Positions 27,228 through 36,404 of a stretch of 64,000 nucleotides of DNA are shown here, one piece after another. Every line of letters begins with the position of its first letter. The stretch's first letter is position 1. Origin of the DNA: Corynebacterium vitaeruminis DSM 20294 (lineage in GTDB: Bacteria; Actinomycetota; Actinomycetes; Mycobacteriales; Mycobacteriaceae); NCBI RefSeq assembly GCF_000550805.1, contig NZ_CP004353.1, positions 2,418,001 to 2,482,000 on the forward strand. The letters are read 5' to 3'. The notes beneath the pieces are model-generated. The model had not been told where the DNA came from. It searched no databases and saw only the letters and a list, made by a program, of their open reading frames with translations. The translations under genes were made by a program, and so were the position numbers.

Positions 27228-27834
27228 GTGGGTTCACTGGGTGCCCACCCGCGGCACCCTGCCCGCCTCCCCGCCGTGGCGCGAGGACCAGGTGCCGGTG
27301 ATGTTCATCCACGGCACCATGGCCTCCCCCGGCAACTTCGAGATCCCGGCCCGGCTTCTCGCCCGGCGCGGGATCCCCTTTTTCGCGCCCGGGTTCGGCG
27401 AGCGCGGCACCGGCGACCTGGGCGCCTCGCTCCGTGAGCTGCTGCACGTCGTCGACGCCCACCCCGCAGACCAGATCGACATCGTGGGCCACTCCCTCGG
27501 CGGACTGCTCGGCCTGCAGATCGCGCAGGCCCGGCCGGGGCGCGTGCGCACGCTGGTGGGGCTGGGCGCCTGCTACCGCGGGGTGCCCCGGCGCCCGCGC
27601 TTCCCCCGGCTCACGCGCAACCTCCTTGGCGCGGCCTACGTGCAGCTGACGGAGGTGGAGCGCTTCTCCGACGCCGTGCCGGAAGGCACGCGGGTGGTCT
27701 CGATCCTCTCCGACGCCGACGCCGTGGTCCCGGGGGCCTCCTCGCGCCTAGGCGAGGTCGTGGCCGTGCGCGGGGTACGCCACGAGCGGCTGCCGCAGCT
27801 GGGCGCCGCGATCGTGCAGGCCCTGGGGTACTAG
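27220..27834 (+). CDS. Alpha/beta-hydrolase, class 2 lipase-like esterase
   Basis: This 204-residue protein contains VMFIHGTMASPGNFEI (oxyanion region, about residues 27-42) and the nucleophile elbow IVGHSLGGLLG with the catalytic Ser. The His is probably in the C-terminal VRHERLPQ. It lacks a signal peptide although related lipases are secreted. The GTG start overlaps the HIT gene by 8 nt, so the two are cotranslated. Substrate unknown. Confidence 0.82.
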   Translation: MPRWVHWVPTRGTLPASPPWREDQVPVMFIHGTMASPGNFEIPARLLARRGIPFFAPGFGERGTGDLGASLRELLHVVDAHPADQIDIVGHSLGGLLGLQIAQARPGRVRTLVGLGACYRGVPRRPRFPRLTRNLLGAAYVQLTEVERFSDAVPEGTRVVSILSDADAVVPGASSRLGEVVAVRGVRHERLPQLGAAIVQALGY

Positions 27835-27874
27835 CCTCTTGGTTTCAGCCGCACAGTCACGCAGACGCGCAGAC

Positions 27875-27911
27875 GCGCGGATTGTGGGAAAGCCCCCGCC
27901 ACAATCCGCGC
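27875..27911. repeat. 11-nt-loop hairpin repeat, perfect 13-bp stem
   Basis: GCGCGGATTGTGG and CCACAATCCGCGC are exact inverted repeats around an 11-nt loop. It lies between the converging lipase and phoS genes. Other copies are at 27977-28017 and 19979-20015. Confidence 0.8.
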
Positions 27912-27976
27912 ATTTTCAATTCGATCCCTTTCGCGACCTGCGCGTTTGCTCCCTCCCGCGGGGCTTCGCGTGAAAA

Positions 27977-28017
27977 ATGCGCGGATTCCGGTAGGGCAAC
28001 AACCGGAACCCGCGCAT
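27977..28017. repeat. 11-nt-loop hairpin repeat, 15-bp stem
   Basis: ATGCGCGGATTCCGG pairs with CCGGAACCCGCGCAT (one mismatch) around an 11-nt loop. It is the second copy within 140 bp. Confidence 0.8.
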
Positions 28018-28050
28018 CTACCCCCTCCCGCGCCCGCCACCGCGGAACGG

Positions 28051-29526
28051 CTACTCCACAACCGGTGTCATGGGGATCTCTACCCGGAAGGTGGTCCCCT
28101 CCCCCTTCACGGAAGACACCGAGATAGCGCCGCCGTGCGATTCGACGAGCGACTTCGTGATCGCCAGCCCTAGGCCCGAGCCGCCGGTCGCGCGGGTGCG
28201 CGAGGTGTCGGCGCGGTAGAAGCGCTCGAAGATGTGGGAGGCGTCCTTCTCGCTCATGCCGACGCCGTCGTCGGTCACGTTGACCACGACGCTCGGCGCG
28301 GGGCCGCTCGGGCGCACCAAGGTGCCCTCGCCCACCGAGATCTCCACGCTCGCGTCCTCGCCGCCGTGCTTGAGCGCGTTGACCACGAGGTTCGTGAACA
28401 CCTGGTGCAGGCGCGCGGCGTCGCCCATGACCATCGGGACGTTGGTCACCTCGGACTTGACCGCGATGTTCCGGCCCGGGTAGGCGGCCCGCAGGGAGCT
28501 GGCCACCGAGAGGTTGAGCTCCAACAGATCGACGGGCTTTTCCTCGTGGCGAGCACCCTCGGCGCGGGTGAGCGCGAGCAGGTCCTCGACGAGCAGGCTC
28601 ATGCGGCTGGCCTCGGACTCGATTTTGTCCACCACTAGGTCCGCGTCCTTGGTCGCGCCGGAGCGGTACAGCTCGGCGTAGCCCTTCACGCTGGTCAGCG
28701 GGGTGCGCAGCTCGTGGGAGGCGTCGCCGACGAAGCGGCGCATCTGGTCTTCCTTTTCCTGGAGCTCGACAATCGACTGCTGCAGCCGCTCGAGCATCTG
28801 GTTGAGCGCGAGCGCCAGCGAGCCGATCTCGGTGTTGACCGGCCACTGCGGCACGCGTCGGTCGAGGTCGCCCTTCGCGATGGCGGTGGCGGTCTCCTCC
28901 ACCTCGCGCAGCGGTCTCAGCGTTCGCTTGATCGCGTAGAAGGCGATGAGCGCGAGCAGCACGAGGATGATGAGGCCGATCACCAGCTCGCCGATGGCAA
29001 AGCTGCTGAGGATCGTCGACTCCCTGCTGATGTCCTTTGCCACCACGATGATGCGCCCGTCGGACACGGACGTCGCCACCGCTCGCCACTCCACCTTGTC
29101 GGTGGAGTCATCGGTCGACTGCACCGTCCTCGGACCGGTGTTGGCGTAGAGCCCCTCGAGGTTCGGCGAGGAGTTCTCGTTGCGCCCCGGGTTCACGCTG
29201 GTGGAGCCGTCGGGATAGATCCACGCGACCCAGAAGTCGTTGGGCGGCAGCGCCGTGCGGTTGCCGTAGACGGAGAAGATGTCCTGGTTGGTGGCCCACC
29301 CGCTGAGCGCGCGGTTGAGATCGCCGTCCACGCTCTCGTAGGTGACGTCCTGCAGCGTGCGCTGCGCCGCGATGGAGAAGGCGAACAGGCCCATGCCCGA
29401 GATGACCAAGACGATGATCATGAGCGCGACGCTCAGCGGCGTGCCCTTGGTCTGGCGCGCCGTCCGTACGCGGTCGCCCATCCTGTGAAAGCGGTCCGCG
29501 ACCGCACCGAAGCGAGTCTTTGCCAC
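28051..29526 (-). CDS. phoS: Sensor histidine kinase PhoS-type (phosphate-starvation two-component system)
   Basis: The 491-residue membrane kinase has TM1 at about residues 31-52, an extracytoplasmic sensor to about 175, and TM2 at about 178-199. HAMP follows, then the dimerisation helix with phospho-acceptor His271 in GDASHELRTPL and an ATPase domain with NALKHGG, DDGVGM and GGSGLGLAI. It starts (GTG) 17 nt behind the response-regulator gene. Naming as PhoS follows gene order (purD, HIT, phoS/phoR, MFS, pqo) shared with C. glutamicum, where the pair responds to phosphate limitation; the sensed signal itself cannot be read from sequence. Confidence 0.85.
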   Translation of the reverse strand: MAKTRFGAVADRFHRMGDRVRTARQTKGTPLSVALMIIVLVISGMGLFAFSIAAQRTLQDVTYESVDGDLNRALSGWATNQDIFSVYGNRTALPPNDFWVAWIYPDGSTSVNPGRNENSSPNLEGLYANTGPRTVQSTDDSTDKVEWRAVATSVSDGRIIVVAKDISRESTILSSFAIGELVIGLIILVLLALIAFYAIKRTLRPLREVEETATAIAKGDLDRRVPQWPVNTEIGSLALALNQMLERLQQSIVELQEKEDQMRRFVGDASHELRTPLTSVKGYAELYRSGATKDADLVVDKIESEASRMSLLVEDLLALTRAEGARHEEKPVDLLELNLSVASSLRAAYPGRNIAVKSEVTNVPMVMGDAARLHQVFTNLVVNALKHGGEDASVEISVGEGTLVRPSGPAPSVVVNVTDDGVGMSEKDASHIFERFYRADTSRTRATGGSGLGLAITKSLVESHGGAISVSSVKGEGTTFRVEIPMTPVVE

Positions 29527-29543
29527 GTATGTCGCCCGTCGCC

Positions 29544-30257
29544 CTAGCTGCGCGGGGTGCGCAGGACGTAGCCGACGCCGCGCACGGTGTGGATGAGCGC
29601 CGGGTCGGAGGTGTCGATCTTGCGGCGCAGGTAGGAGATGTAGGACTCCACGACGTTGCCGTCGCCGCCGAAGTCGTAATGCCAGACGTTGTCCAGGATC
29701 TTGGCCTTGGACAGCACGACCTCCGCGTTGAGCATGAGGTAGCGCAGCAGGTTGAACTCGGTCGGCGAGAGCTCAACGACCTCGCCCGCCTTGGTCACCT
29801 CGTGGGTGTCGTCGTTCAGGGTGAGGTCGGCGTAGGTGAGCGTGGCCTCGTCCTCGACGTCGCCGGTCACGGCGGCGCCGCGACGCAGGATCACGCGCAG
29901 GCGGGTGATGACCTCCTCCAAGGAGAACGGCTTGGTCACGTAGTCGTCCGCGCCGATCGTGAGGCCGTGGATGCGGTTTTCCACCGCGTCCTTCGCGGTG
30001 AGGAAGAGGACGGGGCCGTCGAAGCCGGCGGCGCGCAGCTTCGGCAGCAGCTCGAATCCGTCCATGCCGGGCATCATCACGTCGAGGATGAAGGCATCCG
30101 GGTTGAACTCCTCGGCGACCTCGAGGGCCTCGATTCCAGAGTTTGCCGTGGCCACCTCGAAGCCCTGGAACTTGAGGCTCACGTTGAGCAGTTCCACGAT
30201 GTTGGGCTCGTCGTCGACCACCAGGACACGGGTTGCGCTATCACTCATAGAATCCAT
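29544..30257 (-). CDS. phoR: OmpR-family response regulator PhoR-type
   Basis: This 237-residue response regulator has a receiver domain (VLVVDDEPN, phospho-acceptor Asp59 in FILDVMMPGMDG, Lys in DDYVTKPF). A winged-helix domain follows, with LSPTEFNLLRYLMLN and YISYLRRKID. In C. glutamicum the orthologous system switches on phosphate-scavenging genes. Two ATGs, 30257 and 30248, are possible; the first has AGGT 5 nt upstream. Confidence 0.88.
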   Translation of the reverse strand: MDSMSDSATRVLVVDDEPNIVELLNVSLKFQGFEVATANSGIEALEVAEEFNPDAFILDVMMPGMDGFELLPKLRAAGFDGPVLFLTAKDAVENRIHGLTIGADDYVTKPFSLEEVITRLRVILRRGAAVTGDVEDEATLTYADLTLNDDTHEVTKAGEVVELSPTEFNLLRYLMLNAEVVLSKAKILDNVWHYDFGGDGNVVESYISYLRRKIDTSDPALIHTVRGVGYVLRTPRS

Positions 30258-30360
30258 TTTTACCTACATACCTCGGTTTCGTGCGATTTTGGTTCACCGC
30301 TTAGTCAACAGAACGCCGCTGAGCGTGGCCTTACCCATTACTGGACAATCGCTGTGAGTT

Positions 30361-31131
30361 TCATCCCCACTCGATGTGCTCGAGGTCGAGCCCCTCGCGG
30401 CGGGCGTGCTCCTCGATGAGTTCGAGCAGGTAGGGCGCGTGCCCCTTATAGGTCTCCTCCCATCGGGGGTCGGCGACGTACATGCGCGCGATCAGCACCT
30501 GCTTCGCCGTGGAGACGTCGTACCACTGCCCGATCTGGGCACGGTGGCGCGCTACGAGCTCTTCCGCTTCCGCGCTGCCCGGCTTCACGCCGTTGTCGCT
30601 TGCCGACGCCAAGGCGGCCACGAAATCGTCCTGCTCGGCCTTCACCCGCTGCCAGTCCTCGAGCGTCATGCCCTTCTGGACCTCCTGCGACTGGGCCCAT
30701 TCCTTGGTGTGTCCCCAGCGCTGCTCGGCCTCCTCCTGGTAGCCGGGCATGTCGTCGCCGAAGACCTTCTTGATCTCTTCCATGGTGATCTCCTGTTCTC
30801 GTTGCTGGGCGATGATCTCGTCGAGATGCGTGATCATCGTGTGCACCGTATCGAGCTGAGCCGACAACACCTCGCGCTGCCGCTTGAGCCGGTCGATGCG
30901 GCTTTTCGCCGACGACTCCTCGAGCAGCGAGGCGATGTCCGCCAGCGGCAGCCCGGCGCTCTTGTAGACGACGATCGCAAACCCGGTCTGCAGGTCGTCC
31001 TCGGTGTAGAGCCGGTAGTCGCTCGTGGTCCGCCAGCCCGGCACCAGGAGCCCCTTGGTCTCCCAGTGCCGCAGCGTCCGGGGTGTTACCCCGAGGATCT
31101 CGGCGGCCTCGCCGATGGTGTATTCGCTCAT
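30361..31131 (-). CDS. MerR-family regulator with TipAS-like ligand domain
   Basis: The 256-residue protein begins MSEYTIGEAAEILGVTPRTLRHWE, a MerR winged helix, and continues with a coiled-coil dimerisation helix (about residues 70-115). Its C-terminal half (WAQSQEVQKGMTLEDWQRV to the end) resembles the TipAS domain, which binds thiopeptide-like or other drugs. It is divergent from an MFS drug exporter. A 7-3-7 inverted repeat lies 26-42 nt before its start, the usual place for MerR autoregulation. An upstream ATG at 31149 would add six residues. Confidence 0.85.
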   Translation of the reverse strand: MSEYTIGEAAEILGVTPRTLRHWETKGLLVPGWRTTSDYRLYTEDDLQTGFAIVVYKSAGLPLADIASLLEESSAKSRIDRLKRQREVLSAQLDTVHTMITHLDEIIAQQREQEITMEEIKKVFGDDMPGYQEEAEQRWGHTKEWAQSQEVQKGMTLEDWQRVKAEQDDFVAALASASDNGVKPGSAEAEELVARHRAQIGQWYDVSTAKQVLIARMYVADPRWEETYKGHAPYLLELIEEHARREGLDLEHIEWG

Positions 31132-31156
31132 CTCGTGCACGTTCCTCATTCAACTG

Positions 31157-31173
31157 CTTGCCGTCGCGTCAAG
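31157..31173. promoter_or_regulatory. Probable MerR operator
   Basis: CTTGCCG and CGTCAAG form a 7-bp inverted repeat (one mismatch) around TCG, in the divergent region between the merR-type gene and the exporter gene. Confidence 0.5.
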
Positions 31174-31195
31174 GTCAAGGGTAGCGGACAAGATT

Positions 31196-31225
31196 GAAAC
31201 TGTAACGTCCGTTCGGTACAGTTTC
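31196..31225. promoter_or_regulatory. TetR-type operator before the MFS exporter gene
   Basis: Perfect 9-bp arms GAAACTGTA and TACAGTTTC are 12 bp apart and end 5 nt before the exporter ATG. The downstream, overlapping TetR gene is the likely ligand-controlled repressor. A bound dimer here would block transcription of both genes. Confidence 0.7.
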
Positions 31226-31230
31226 CTTTC

Positions 31231-32628
31231 ATGGCAACAACCTCGAAAAACAGGTGGGCGTTCCTCGGCGTCATCTCGATGGGGCTCCTCCTCATCGCCG
31301 CGGACAACTCCATCCTCTACAGCGCGCTGCCCACCCTCGAGCAGCAGCTGCACACCACCGAGCTCGAGGGGCTGTGGGTCATCAACGCCTACCCCCTCGT
31401 CCTCGCGGGCCTCCTGCTGGGAACCGGAACCCTCGGCGACCGCATCGGCCACCGCCTCATGTTCGAGCTCGGCCTCGGCGTCTTCGGCCTCGCCTCGCTC
31501 ATCGCCGCCTTCGCCCCCAACCCCGAGGTCTTGATCGGCGCCCGGGCGCTGCTCGGCGCGGGGGCTGCGACGATGATGCCCGCCACCCTGGCGCTCATCC
31601 GCACCACCTTCGCAGACCCCAAGGAGCTGGGCACCGCGATCGGCGTGTGGGGCTCGGTGGCCACCATCGGCGCGGCCGCGGGTCCCGTCGCGGGCGGGCT
31701 GCTGCTCGAGCACTACTGGTGGGGCTCGGTGTTCCTCGTTAACCTGCCCATCGTCGCGTTCGCGCTGGCGGCCACGCACCTCATGGCTCCGGCCAACGAC
31801 CCCAACCCGGCCAAGCGCTGGGACCTTGTCACCTCCCTCTACGCGATGCTCGCCATGGCCGGGCTGGTGCTGGCCATCAAGGAGCTCGCCCGCGGCGACT
31901 TCGCCCTCGCCGCCGCGGCGGTCGCCGTCGCCGCGGCCGGGGTGGCGTTCTTCCTGCGCCGCCAGCGAGCGCTGCCCGACCCGCTCATCGCCTTCGACGT
32001 CTTCGGCAATCGGCTCTTCCTCGCGGGCGTCGTGGGCGCGATGCTTTCGATGTTCGTCCTCGCCGGGGCGGAGCTTCTCACCACGCAGCGCTTTCAGCTG
32101 GCCGCCGGCATGACCCCGCTCGAGGCGGGCTACATCAACGGCGCGATCGCCATCGCGGCCTTCCCCACCTCCATCTGGGGTGGCGCCAATCTCCACCGGG
32201 TGGGCTTCCGTCCGCTCATCTCCGGCGGCTTCGCGCTCATCGCTCTGGGGTTGCTCGCAGCACTTGCCAGCCTGCACGCAAGCTTCGGCGGGTTCATCGC
32301 GGGCGTGGTGGTCATGGGGCTCGGCATCGGGCTGACGATGAGCGTGACCTCGACCGCGATCATCGGCTCCGCCCCCAGGCACCGCGCGGGCATGGCCAGC
32401 GCGCTCGAGGAGGTCTCCTACGAGTTCGGCACCCTGCTGGCCGTGGCGGTGTTGGGCTCGCTCATGTCCGCGTTCACCGCCCGCAGCGCCCTCCCGCGGG
32501 CCGAGGCCATCGACCAGGCCTACCTTGACACGATGTCCGTCGCGGTTATCGTGGCAGTCATCGCCACCGCCTGCACCTTCTACCTCTTGAAGGGCAACCC
32601 GAAGGAGACCGAGTATGCGCACGAGTAA
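31231..32628 (+). CDS. MFS drug exporter, DHA2 (EmrB/QacA-like) family
   Basis: A 465-residue membrane protein with about 14 hydrophobic segments. The MFS motif A is LLLGTGTLGDRIGHRL (about residues 61-76) and the antiporter motif C is GSVATIGAAAGPVAGG (about 144-159). Such proteins expel lipophilic or cationic drugs by proton antiport. It overlaps the following TetR gene by 14 nt, and both sit behind a palindromic operator, a classic self-regulated drug-export unit. Synteny with C. glutamicum: next to pqo. Confidence 0.88.
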   Translation: MATTSKNRWAFLGVISMGLLLIAADNSILYSALPTLEQQLHTTELEGLWVINAYPLVLAGLLLGTGTLGDRIGHRLMFELGLGVFGLASLIAAFAPNPEVLIGARALLGAGAATMMPATLALIRTTFADPKELGTAIGVWGSVATIGAAAGPVAGGLLLEHYWWGSVFLVNLPIVAFALAATHLMAPANDPNPAKRWDLVTSLYAMLAMAGLVLAIKELARGDFALAAAAVAVAAAGVAFFLRRQRALPDPLIAFDVFGNRLFLAGVVGAMLSMFVLAGAELLTTQRFQLAAGMTPLEAGYINGAIAIAAFPTSIWGGANLHRVGFRPLISGGFALIALGLLAALASLHASFGGFIAGVVVMGLGIGLTMSVTSTAIIGSAPRHRAGMASALEEVSYEFGTLLAVAVLGSLMSAFTARSALPRAEAIDQAYLDTMSVAVIVAVIATACTFYLLKGNPKETEYAHE

Positions 32629-33154
32629 GAAGGAGCACTTGCTCCTGACCGCCATTGGTATCGTCGACAAGCACGGCCTCGAAGCGCTCACCTATGAATC
32701 GCTGGCGGAGGCCTCGGGGCTGAGCAAGTCGGGGCTGATCTACCACTTCCCCTCGCGCCACGCGCTGCTGCTGGAGATCAACCGCTACCTCGCGGCTCAG
32801 TGGGAGGCCCAGCTCACGGCGGCGGCCGGGGCGCCCATCGAGGAGCTCGACGACGCCGCCAGGGCGCGCGCCGCGGTGAGGGTGTGCAGCTCCAACGCCA
32901 CCCGCGCGGACCTCCTTTTCGCCCTCGACGCCTCGCGCGAGCCCGAGTTCAACGAGATCTGGGAGAAGGTCTTGGGCGACTGGCAGCTGCCGCGGGCGAT
33001 GATCCTCACCGATCCCCGCCGCTACCTCGTCCACCTCATCGGCGACGGCCTCTGGGTCCACGACCACATCAACGGGTTCGCCCTCACAGAAAAAGAGCGC
33101 CAGTCGCTGATTGCTGCAGCGCTGACGCTTATCGACGAAAAACCTTCGGCCTAG
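32615..33154 (+). CDS. TetR-family repressor of the adjacent exporter
   Basis: This 179-residue protein has an N-terminal HTH: LTYESLAEASGLSKSGLIYHF (about residues 21-41). The C-terminal ligand domain is typical in length. It is translationally coupled to the exporter gene (14-nt overlap). Its 3' end overlaps that of pqo on the other strand by 4 nt. The likely target is the 30-bp palindrome at 31196-31225. Confidence 0.88.
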   Translation: MRTSKKEHLLLTAIGIVDKHGLEALTYESLAEASGLSKSGLIYHFPSRHALLLEINRYLAAQWEAQLTAAAGAPIEELDDAARARAAVRVCSSNATRADLLFALDASREPEFNEIWEKVLGDWQLPRAMILTDPRRYLVHLIGDGLWVHDHINGFALTEKERQSLIAAALTLIDEKPSA

Positions 33155-34887
33155 AGCTTCGGGATATTACGGAGGTTGGAGGAGGCCATGTCCAGCATGT
33201 GGCCGACGCCACCACCGAAGACGGTGCGGGTCGCGGCCTTGGAGAAGCCCATCAGCATGTCGAAGGTGATGTTCGGCGGGATGGACAGCGCGTTCGGGTC
33301 GGTGACCACGTCGATGAGCACCGCGCCCGGGTAGGCGAAGGCCTCCTCGAGCTGGGCGCGCGCTTTCTTCGGGTCGGTGATCTTGACGTGCTTGATGCCG
33401 ATGGCCTCCGCGATGCCAGCGAAGTTCACGTGATCGTGGTCGGTCTCGTGCTCCGGCATGCCCTGGACCAGCATCTCCAGCTTGACCATGCCCAGCGAGG
33501 AGTTGTTGAAGCAGACGATCTTCACCGGCAGCTCGTGCAGCTTGACGGTGAGCAGCTCGCCCATGAGCATCCCGAGCCCGCCGTCGCCGGAGAAGCTGAC
33601 CACCTGGCGCCGCGGCGAGGAGGCCTGCGCGCCGATGGCCTGCGGCAGGGCGTTGGCCATGGTGCCGTGGCGGAAGGAGCCGATCAGCTCGCGCTTGCCG
33701 TTCGGGGTGATGTAGCGGGCGGCCCACACGTTGCACATGCCGGTGTCCACGGTGAACACGGCGTCCTCGTCGGCGATCTCGTCGACGATGTTGGCGATGA
33801 ACTCCGGGTGGATCGGCACGTGGCGGTCCACCTTGGAGGTGTAGGCCTCCACGACGTCGTTCAGCTTCTTGTGATGCAGCTTGAGCATCCGGTTGAGGAA
33901 GGAGCGGTCCTGCTTCTCGTCGACGTGGTCGATGATCGCGCGGATGGTGGCGGCGACGTCGCCGGTGACCGGGTGGCTGATCTTGGTGCGGCGGCCGATG
34001 TGCGAACCGTCGATGTCCACCTGGGCGACGTTCTTGCGCGGCAGGAAGTCGTTGTAGGGGAAGTCGGTGCCTAGCAGAATGAGAAGGTCGGCCTCGTTGG
34101 AGGCGTCGTGGCAGGCGCCGTAGCCGAGCAACCCGGACATGCCCACGTCAAACGGGTTGTCGTACTGGATGTACATCTTGCCGCCCAGGGCGTGGCCGAT
34201 CGGGGCCTTGATCTTCTCCGCGAGCGCGAGGACCTCCTCGCGGGCGTCCTTGACGCCAGCGCCGCAGAACAGGGTGACGGTCTTGGCCTGGTTGATGGCC
34301 TGGACCAGGTCGGCGGCCTCGGCGGCGTCCGGGTAGACCACCGGGCGGCCGGAGGAGATCTTGGAGGCGACGAAGGTGTCGGCCTCCGCCTCCTGCATGG
34401 AGATGTCGCCGGGTATGACCAGCACGGACACGCCCTTGCCGGACATGGTCGACTGGATGGCGTGGTGGAGGATCACCTCGCCCTGGCGGGCGGAGTTGAC
34501 CATCTCGCAGTAGCCGGAGCACTCGTTGAACAGCAGCTCCGGGTGGGTCTCTTGGAAGAAGGTCGAGCCGATCTGGCGCGAGGGGATGTGGCTCGCGATG
34601 GCCAGAACCTTCGCACCGTTACGGTGGGCGTCGTAAAGCCCCTGGACGAAGTGGGTGTTGCCGGGGCCGCACGACGCCGCGCACACGGCAAGCTTGCCCG
34701 TAACCAGCGAGTCCGCCTCGGCGGCGAAGGCGGCGGCCTCCTCGTTGCGGACGTGGATCCATTCGATCTTCGAGCGCCGCACCGCGTCGACGATCGGGTT
34801 GAGGCTGTCGCCGACTAGGCCGTAAATGCGCTCGACGCCCTGCGCCTCCAGCGTGTCGACCAGCTGCTCTGCATAGGAACGAGCCAT
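33151..34887 (-). CDS. pqo: Pyruvate:quinone oxidoreductase (pyruvate oxidase type)
   Basis: The 578-residue enzyme decarboxylates pyruvate to acetate and CO2 and hands electrons to the quinone pool. The N-terminal TPP/Glu site lies near IYGLVGDSLNPIVDAV, the FAD-binding middle domain near LLILLGTDFPYNDFLP. The TPP motif starts at GDGGLGMLMGE and closes near NNSSLG. The C-terminal helix, which in PoxB mediates membrane binding, ends the protein. AAGGAAG precedes the ATG. Synteny with C. glutamicum pqo supports the call. Confidence 0.93.
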   Translation of the reverse strand: MARSYAEQLVDTLEAQGVERIYGLVGDSLNPIVDAVRRSKIEWIHVRNEEAAAFAAEADSLVTGKLAVCAASCGPGNTHFVQGLYDAHRNGAKVLAIASHIPSRQIGSTFFQETHPELLFNECSGYCEMVNSARQGEVILHHAIQSTMSGKGVSVLVIPGDISMQEAEADTFVASKISSGRPVVYPDAAEAADLVQAINQAKTVTLFCGAGVKDAREEVLALAEKIKAPIGHALGGKMYIQYDNPFDVGMSGLLGYGACHDASNEADLLILLGTDFPYNDFLPRKNVAQVDIDGSHIGRRTKISHPVTGDVAATIRAIIDHVDEKQDRSFLNRMLKLHHKKLNDVVEAYTSKVDRHVPIHPEFIANIVDEIADEDAVFTVDTGMCNVWAARYITPNGKRELIGSFRHGTMANALPQAIGAQASSPRRQVVSFSGDGGLGMLMGELLTVKLHELPVKIVCFNNSSLGMVKLEMLVQGMPEHETDHDHVNFAGIAEAIGIKHVKITDPKKARAQLEEAFAYPGAVLIDVVTDPNALSIPPNITFDMLMGFSKAATRTVFGGGVGHMLDMASSNLRNIPKL

Positions 34888-35062
34888 GAGCTATCTTCCT
34901 TTCGTTGTGGTGTCTCCCACCACTGTGCACCCGTTTTGGTTAGGTTTGCCAACTTTCGATTCCAACTACACAGGCAACCCTCAGGTGTGACCGATCAGAC
35001 ACAAACCAACATCCGCCTTGCGTGCCGCTGCGACCAGCGGCGTTAACCGATATGTTTGTCGT

Positions 35063-36370
35063 ATGACTGTTGCCACCGCGCCCTCGTCCCGCCGCACCGA
35101 CCGCGCCACCGTGGTCGCCTGGGGCCTGTGGGACATGGGCTCGGCCGCCTTCAACGCGGTGCTGGTGACCTTCGTGTTCTCCGTCTACCTCACCGACTCC
35201 GTGGGGCTCAACGTCCACACCTCCGCCACCCCGTCGACCTGGTACTCGCTAGCCATCGCGCTCTCGGGCGTCGCCATCGCGCTCGTCGCGCCCGTCATGG
35301 GGCAGCGTGCCGACGCCAGGGGTAAGCGGCGCCAGAGCGTGCGCAGCTGGACGCTGCTCACCTTCGCCCTCATGCTCGCGCTCTTCGTAGTGCGCAACGA
35401 CGCCCCGGACTACTTCTGGGTGGGCATCACGTTGATGGCGATCGCCTCGGTGACCTTCGAGCTTTCCGAGGTCTCCTACTTCGCCATGCTCAACCAGGTC
35501 TCCACCCGCGAGAACGTCGGGCGGGTCTCCGGCTTCGGCTGGTCGCTGGGCTATTTCGGCGGCATCATCTTGCTGCTCATCTGCTACGTCGGCTTCATCG
35601 CGGGCTCCTCCGGCGGCCACGCCGGCCTGCTGCGCGTGCCCTCCGAGGGTGGCTTCAACATCCGGCTGGTCGCCGTCGTCGCCGCCGTGTGGTTCCTCGT
35701 GCTCGCCCTGCCGGTGATGTTCCGGGTCCCGGAGGTCGCCCCCAACCCCGAGCTGGAAACCGGCGGCGTGGTCTCCTCCTACAAGGTGCTCATCGCCACC
35801 CTGAAGGAGCTGTGGCACACCGACCGCAACTCCCTGCGCTTCCTGCTCGCCTCGGCGGTATTCCGGGACGGGCTGGCGGGCGTGTTCACCTTCGGCGCCA
35901 TCCTCGCCGTCACCGTCTACGAGTTCCGCCCCGACCAGGTCCTGCTCTTCGGCGTGGCCGCCAACGTCATCAGCGCCATCGGCGCGCTGGCGTGCGGCAC
36001 CTTCGACGACCGCTTCGGCCCCAAGCCCGTCATCCTCGTCTCGCTCGCGAGCATGGTCGCCTGCTCGGTCGTCCTCTACTTCGTCCATGGCCCGCTCATG
36101 TTCTGGATCTTCGGGCTCGCGCTGTGCCTGTTCGTCGGCCCCGCGCAGTCCGCCTCCCGCTCCTTCCTCTCCCGGCTGTGCGAGGAGGGCCGCGAGGGGC
36201 AGCTCTTCGGCCTGTACACCACCACCGGCCGCGCGGTGAGCCCGCTAGCGCCCGCGGCCTTCTCGCTGTTCACGGGCGTCACCGGCTCCGATCGCGCGGG
36301 CATCTTCGCCATCGCGCTCATCCTCGTGCTCGGACTGTGGCTGCTCACGCGGGTGCGCCAGCCCTCCTGA
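35063..36370 (+). CDS. MFS transporter of the UMF1/Atg22-like family
   Basis: A 435-residue membrane protein with about 11-12 segments. It starts with WGLWDMGSAAFNAVLVTFVF and carries PVMGQRADARGKRR (motif A) and ELSEVSYFAMLNQV. These are marks of the UMF1/VPS22-like MFS branch, whose bacterial substrates are mostly unknown. A TATGTT -10 box lies 6 nt before the ATG, suggesting a leaderless mRNA. It is divergent from pqo and followed by a thrE-type gene. Confidence 0.8.
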   Translation: MTVATAPSSRRTDRATVVAWGLWDMGSAAFNAVLVTFVFSVYLTDSVGLNVHTSATPSTWYSLAIALSGVAIALVAPVMGQRADARGKRRQSVRSWTLLTFALMLALFVVRNDAPDYFWVGITLMAIASVTFELSEVSYFAMLNQVSTRENVGRVSGFGWSLGYFGGIILLLICYVGFIAGSSGGHAGLLRVPSEGGFNIRLVAVVAAVWFLVLALPVMFRVPEVAPNPELETGGVVSSYKVLIATLKELWHTDRNSLRFLLASAVFRDGLAGVFTFGAILAVTVYEFRPDQVLLFGVAANVISAIGALACGTFDDRFGPKPVILVSLASMVACSVVLYFVHGPLMFWIFGLALCLFVGPAQSASRSFLSRLCEEGREGQLFGLYTTTGRAVSPLAPAAFSLFTGVTGSDRAGIFAIALILVLGLWLLTRVRQPS

Positions 36371-36404
36371 CGCGCGGAGGCTCCCGCCGGTACGCTGTAG
36401 GCCT

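Noticed and set aside
34987..35004. TGTGA-N6-AGACA resembling a GlxR (CRP-type) site between pqo and the MFS gene
   Set aside because: Only the left half fits; the right half has two mismatches in the five key bases.
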